Of a DNA stretch of 64,000 bases, positions 60,782 through 64,000 are shown in pieces (the first letter of the stretch is position 1; each line of letters opens with the position of its first letter). The notes beneath the pieces were generated by a model that worked only from the letters and a program-made list of their open reading frames with translations, ran no database searches and was not told the origin of the DNA. Origin of the DNA: Methanoregula sp. (GTDB taxonomy: Archaea; Halobacteriota; Methanomicrobia; Methanomicrobiales; Methanospirillaceae); NCBI RefSeq assembly GCF_023227875.1, contig NZ_JALOCH010000001.1, positions 62,001-126,000 on the forward strand. The letters are read 5' to 3'. Position numbers and translations under genes: made by a program.

Positions 60782-62059
60782 TTACGGCCCCGCCTTTTTT
60801 GCATCGATCCATGCCCGCATTGCCGCCGATTCCCCGGAGGCGACGCTGTCCGGGATATCCCGGGGAGCGGTGGCGGTACCGGCAACGTAGATGCCCGGCC
60901 GGAGTGTCGAGACCGTATCGACCGCATCGTGCACGGACCGGATGAACCCCGTCTCCTCCCGTGCGATCCCCAGTTTTTCCGCAAGGGCCGCTCCCGCCTC
61001 CGCGGGTTCGATCCCCACCGAGAGGACCACGAGTTCCGGGTGCAGGACATGGACCTCGGACGTCTCGGAGTCCTCGACCTGCAGGATCATGCCGTTCCGG
61101 TCCGGGAGTACATCGGACGGCATGCCCCTGAGGAACCGCACCCCGATGGCTTTTGCCCGCTCGAAATACTCCTCGTATCCCTTCCCGTAGGCACGGATGT
61201 CCATGTAGCAGATGAGCACATCCGTCTCCGGGTGCTTCTCCTTGATCAGCATCGCGTTCTTTATCGCCTGCATGCAACAGACGCAGGAGCAGTACGGGCG
61301 GCCGATCGTCATGTCGCGGGAACCAACGCACTGGATAAAGACAATGGACTTCGGCTCCTTCCCGTCGCTCATCCTCTTCACCTTGCCCCCGGTGGGTCCG
61401 CCCGCGTTGATCATCCGCTCCAGTTCGAGGCTCGTGACCACGTCGGGAAGGGTGAGATAATTGAACGGCGACTTTACCCGGGCATCGAAGACCGAGTATC
61501 CCGTGGTAACAACGATGCTTGCCGCATCAACGGTCAGGGTCGTCTCCTCGTCATTCTTACGGATGGAACCCGGGCCGCAGGCATCGTAACAGAGCCCGCA
61601 CTCGATGCAGTGCTCGTTGTCCTTGACAACGACATCCGGGACTGCCTGTGCATGCGGCTTGTATATTGCCTTCCGGACACCAACGCCCGAATCGAACCGG
61701 TTGTAAACTTCTACCGGGCAGATCTGGATGCAGTCCCCGCACCCGGTACAGGTCGACTCATCGACGTACCGGGGGTGTTTCTTTATCGTGACGCGGAAAT
61801 TGCCCGTTTCACCTTCGACATGGTCGACTTCGGCACAGGTATGGATGGTGATGCCAGGGTTACGGCTCACGTCCACCATCTTGGGGGAGAGGATGCACAT
61901 CGAACAGTCGTTCGTTGGAAACGTCTTGTCCAGCTGCGCCATGTGCCCGCCAATGGTGGGTTCTCTTTCGACGAGGTGGACGTGGACCCCGTGCCCGGCG
62001 ATATCCAGTGCCGCCTGGATGCCGGCCACTCCTGCCCCGATGACGACAACGCTAGCCAT
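60782..62059 (-). CDS. HdrA-like flavin/iron-sulfur protein (short form)
   Basis: A 425-residue protein: Rossmann FAD site GAGVAG (8-13), DCSMC (51-55), and two 4Fe-4S motifs with Cys104/107/110/114 and Cys151/154/157/161. A CSCVCCMQ segment follows. HdrA carries electron bifurcation in heterodisulfide reductase, but full HdrA is about 650 residues with extra ferredoxin motifs; these are missing, and no hdrB or hdrC is adjacent. The ATG at 62059 overlaps the stop of the carbonic anhydrase gene. It may couple to another electron partner. Confidence 0.9.
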   Translation of the reverse strand: MASVVVIGAGVAGIQAALDIAGHGVHVHLVEREPTIGGHMAQLDKTFPTNDCSMCILSPKMVDVSRNPGITIHTCAEVDHVEGETGNFRVTIKKHPRYVDESTCTGCGDCIQICPVEVYNRFDSGVGVRKAIYKPHAQAVPDVVVKDNEHCIECGLCYDACGPGSIRKNDEETTLTVDAASIVVTTGYSVFDARVKSPFNYLTLPDVVTSLELERMINAGGPTGGKVKRMSDGKEPKSIVFIQCVGSRDMTIGRPYCSCVCCMQAIKNAMLIKEKHPETDVLICYMDIRAYGKGYEEYFERAKAIGVRFLRGMPSDVLPDRNGMILQVEDSETSEVHVLHPELVVLSVGIEPAEAGAALAEKLGIAREETGFIRSVHDAVDTVSTLRPGIYVAGTATAPRDIPDSVASGESAAMRAWIDAKKAGP

Positions 62060-62549
62060 GACGGGCGTACTCTCCTGCAAGTTCCGCATACGATGAAGCA
62101 TTGGAGAGGATGTGCTGCTGCTGGCTGTCGCTTGCCTGCTTGATGATCTTACCGGGGACGCCGACAACGACCGAGCGTTCCGGCACGTCCATGCCTTCGG
62201 TGACAACGGCACCTGCCCCGATGACCGACCCGTCGCCGACCTTTGCACCGTTGAGCACGATTGCGCCCATGCCGACCAGCACCCGGTTTCCTATCGTGCA
62301 GCCATGGAGGATCGCCCCGTGCCCGACCGAGACATCGCTGCCTAGGAGTACCGGAAACCCTTTGCTGGTATGGACCACGCAGTTGTCCTGGATGTTGGAA
62401 CGGTCGCCGATCACGATCCGGTCCTTGTCCGCACGGACCACGGCCCCGAACCAGATCCCCACATCCCGGCCGATCGTCACATCTCCCGTTACCGTTGCAT
62501 TACCGGCGGCAAACAACGCAACGCCTGTGACCTTCCCATCCATATGCAT
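62052..62549 (-). CDS. Gamma carbonic anhydrase family protein
   Basis: A 165-residue left-handed beta-helix protein with the His triad His60, His77, His82 that binds the metal. Whether it hydrates CO2 or is an acyltransferase relative cannot be told; several catalytic acidic residues of Cam are not obvious. The stop overlaps the HdrA-like start by eight bases, so the two are translated together. It shares a 30-base gap with divergent coaD. Confidence 0.85.
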   Translation of the reverse strand: MHMDGKVTGVALFAAGNATVTGDVTIGRDVGIWFGAVVRADKDRIVIGDRSNIQDNCVVHTSKGFPVLLGSDVSVGHGAILHGCTIGNRVLVGMGAIVLNGAKVGDGSVIGAGAVVTEGMDVPERSVVVGVPGKIIKQASDSQQQHILSNASSYAELAGEYARHG

Positions 62550-62579
62550 AATAACATAGGAAATTAAGAATCAAGGAAC

Positions 62580-63041
62580 ATGAAGGTTATGGTAGGGGGA
62601 ACCTTCGATCCCCTGCATGACGGTCACAAGAGTCTCCTGAACCGGTCGTTCGAGCTTGCCGGCCCCTCGGGACATGTCGTGATCGGCCTGACCACCGATA
62701 CGTTTGCGAGCCGCAAGGTACACCCCATCCGCCCGTTTGCGGAACGGAAGGCGGACCTTGAGGCGTATATCACGAAAAAGAACTATCCTGTACAATGGCG
62801 GATCGAGCCGCTGAACGACCGGTTTGGCTCTGCGATCGAGTACGATTTCGATGCGATCGTGGTCTCCGAGGAGACCCTCCCCGTAGCGGTCGAGATCAAC
62901 ACGATCCGGCGCGGGAACGGCAAACGGAAAGTCGACATCCACCAGATCAGTTGTGTCCTCGCGGATGACGGCCGCTGGATCTCGAGCACCCGCATTTACC
63001 GGGGCGAGATCGACATCCATGGCCATATCCTGCACGGGTAA
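62580..63041 (+). CDS. coaD: Phosphopantetheine adenylyltransferase (archaeal PPAT)
   Basis: A 153-residue nucleotidyltransferase with GGTFDPLHDGHKSLL containing the HDGH motif (13-16), and IVVSEETLPVAVEIN. It is the archaeal type, only distantly related to bacterial CoaD, and makes dephospho-CoA. The length is standard. Confidence 0.93.
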   Translation: MKVMVGGTFDPLHDGHKSLLNRSFELAGPSGHVVIGLTTDTFASRKVHPIRPFAERKADLEAYITKKNYPVQWRIEPLNDRFGSAIEYDFDAIVVSEETLPVAVEINTIRRGNGKRKVDIHQISCVLADDGRWISSTRIYRGEIDIHGHILHG

Positions 63042-63128
63042 CTGCTGAATAACGGCAGATCTCCGGGATCGTACAATTCCGGCGTGCTGTTTTATACGAC
63101 GGTATTACCCCGAAAATTACAAAAAAGA

Positions 63129-64000
63129 TTATTTCCTGTGGGCAACCGCGATTGCGAGCATCGCAAAGGCTGCTGCGATCACAGAGACCATTGCAGGCAG
63201 GGGTGCCTGTGTGGTCGGGCTGGCAGCAGCTGCTGCCGGTGCTGCTGCTGCGGCACCCGGTACCGTCGCCTCCGGCGTTGGTGCGACCGTGGATTCACTG
63301 GTGGTCGCGCCGGGCGTTGCTGCTGCTGAAGTCCCGGTCTTGAACATGGTGTCGCTGCCATACTGGTTGGTTACCGTGAGGCTGACATCGTACGAGCCCT
63401 CAAACAGGTAGATGTGGCGCGGGTTCTGTTCGGATGAACTCGTCCCATCGCCGAAGTCCCACTTCCATTTGGTCGGTTCGTTGCTCGAGAGGTCCGTGAA
63501 CTCGACAACGAACGGTGCCTTGCCCACCTGGCGGTTTGCCCCGAATTCAGCAACCGGTGCAAGGGTGGTCATGATGTAGTTCGCCTTTGATGCGATGTCC
63601 TTCCCGTCATTGTTGGATGCGGTCAGGGAGACCGTGTAGGTGCCAAGGGTGGTGTAGGTGTGGGTCGGGTTCTGTTCGGATGATGTCGATCCATCGCCAA
63701 AGTCCCATGACCAGGAAGTCGGCGAGTTGCCGGACTTGTCCGTGAAGGACACGGCCATTGGTGCACCGCCGCGGGTCTTGTCAGCAACGAAGTCAGCCTT
63801 CGGGATGGCAAGGACCGTGATGTACTGGTTCTTGGTCCGTGAGTTCGTCAGGTACGGGTTCGATGCGGTGAGGGTAACATCGTAGACGCCGGTTGTCCGG
63901 TACACGTGGTCCGGTTTCGCACCGGTGCCGGTTGTGCCGTCACCGAAGTCCCATACCCACAGGGTCGGGTTGCTGGTTGAAAGGTCAGTGAAGGTGACGA
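63129..64000 (-). CDS. PKD-repeat surface protein with C-terminal anchor (partial)
   Basis: The frame runs off the right edge; about 290 C-terminal residues are seen. Three PKD domains are recognisable by VTFTDLS or similar, WDFGDG and a closing YxVTLTASN. A Thr/Ala/Pro-rich linker (about 45 residues) leads to one hydrophobic helix and the ending AHRK. This layout is typical of cell-surface proteins of Methanomicrobiales, anchored at the C-terminus and possibly processed by an archaeosortase. No PGF motif is seen. The ligand is unknown. Confidence 0.85.
   Translation of the reverse strand, partial: VTFTDLSTSNPTLWVWDFGDGTTGTGAKPDHVYRTTGVYDVTLTASNPYLTNSRTKNQYITVLAIPKADFVADKTRGGAPMAVSFTDKSGNSPTSWSWDFGDGSTSSEQNPTHTYTTLGTYTVSLTASNNDGKDIASKANYIMTTLAPVAEFGANRQVGKAPFVVEFTDLSSNEPTKWKWDFGDGTSSSEQNPRHIYLFEGSYDVSLTVTNQYGSDTMFKTGTSAAATPGATTSESTVAPTPEATVPGAAAAAPAAAAASPTTQAPLPAMVSVIAAAFAMLAIAVAHRK

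Overview
The window is archaeal and looks like a methanogen of the order Methanomicrobiales, close to Methanoregula. This rests on archaeal-only informational genes (aIF1, Rpp21/Rnp4, S19e, L39e, L31e, eIF6, LX, prefoldin alpha, SRP54/FtsY, L21e, Rpb4, TrmY, Pus10, Trm1, KsgA, DGGGP synthase), an HdrA-like protein, TATA-type promoters 20-30 bases ahead of starts, and a GC-rich (roughly mid-50s %) base composition. The species is inferred from gene content, not from a marker gene. There is no rRNA operon, CRISPR array, prophage or insertion sequence. Two tRNA genes are present, Glu(CUC) and Arg(CCU).

Layout. 1-10.9 kb: a signalling and type IV filament locus. It holds an unknown beta-rich protein, a tandem-V4R protein, a receiver-PAS protein, a MinD-type ATPase, three Roadblock/LC7-like proteins, two proteins sharing a DUF2226-like N-terminus, a FlaI/TadA-type ATPase and two split platform proteins. 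No pilin is visible. 11-17 kb: aIF1, CbiP, a Na+/H+ antiporter, a radical SAM protein and a sugar nucleotidyltransferase. 17.1-17.7 kb: a repeat-rich gap with a 19-bp element in three copies and a 57-bp tandem array of covarying hairpins that runs into the 3' end of a CBS-ParB-like gene. 18.5-19.9 kb: a divergent Hsp20/FKBP-like pair sharing a perfect inverted repeat. 20-25.5 kb: housekeeping genes, with both subunits of exonuclease VII. 25.6-29.4 kb: an RNase P/ribosomal protein cluster.

29.4-39.8 kb: about 10 kb of accessory genes lies between rplX and pfdA, which are usually neighbours in Euryarchaeota. It holds secreted and membrane proteins of unknown function, a UbiA-like protein back to back with a FilR1-type regulator in AT-richer DNA, and a decarboxylase/homospermidine synthase pair. 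39.8-46.5 kb: the core cluster resumes (pfdA, ftsY, srp54, trmY, pus10, L21e, rpb4, DUF655, ksgA). 46.5-54.3 kb: ThiC, an Mtq2-like methyltransferase, an ABC-2 exporter, several small orphan genes and an MFS exporter. 54.3-55.2 kb: a structured gap with a second copy of the two-hairpin element, very small ORFs and tRNA-Glu. 55.3-63 kb: DRG GTPase, Trm1, tRNA-Arg, DGGGP synthase, a bactofilin-like protein, DUF116, MtnA-like isomerase, HdrA-like protein, gamma carbonic anhydrase and archaeal PPAT. The right edge is the C-terminal part of a PKD-repeat surface protein.

The most unusual items are the MinD/Roadblock/V4R filament locus, the 57-bp covarying hairpin repeat and the shared inverted repeat at the hsp20/FKBP promoters. 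All names come from reading the translations. No database search was possible.
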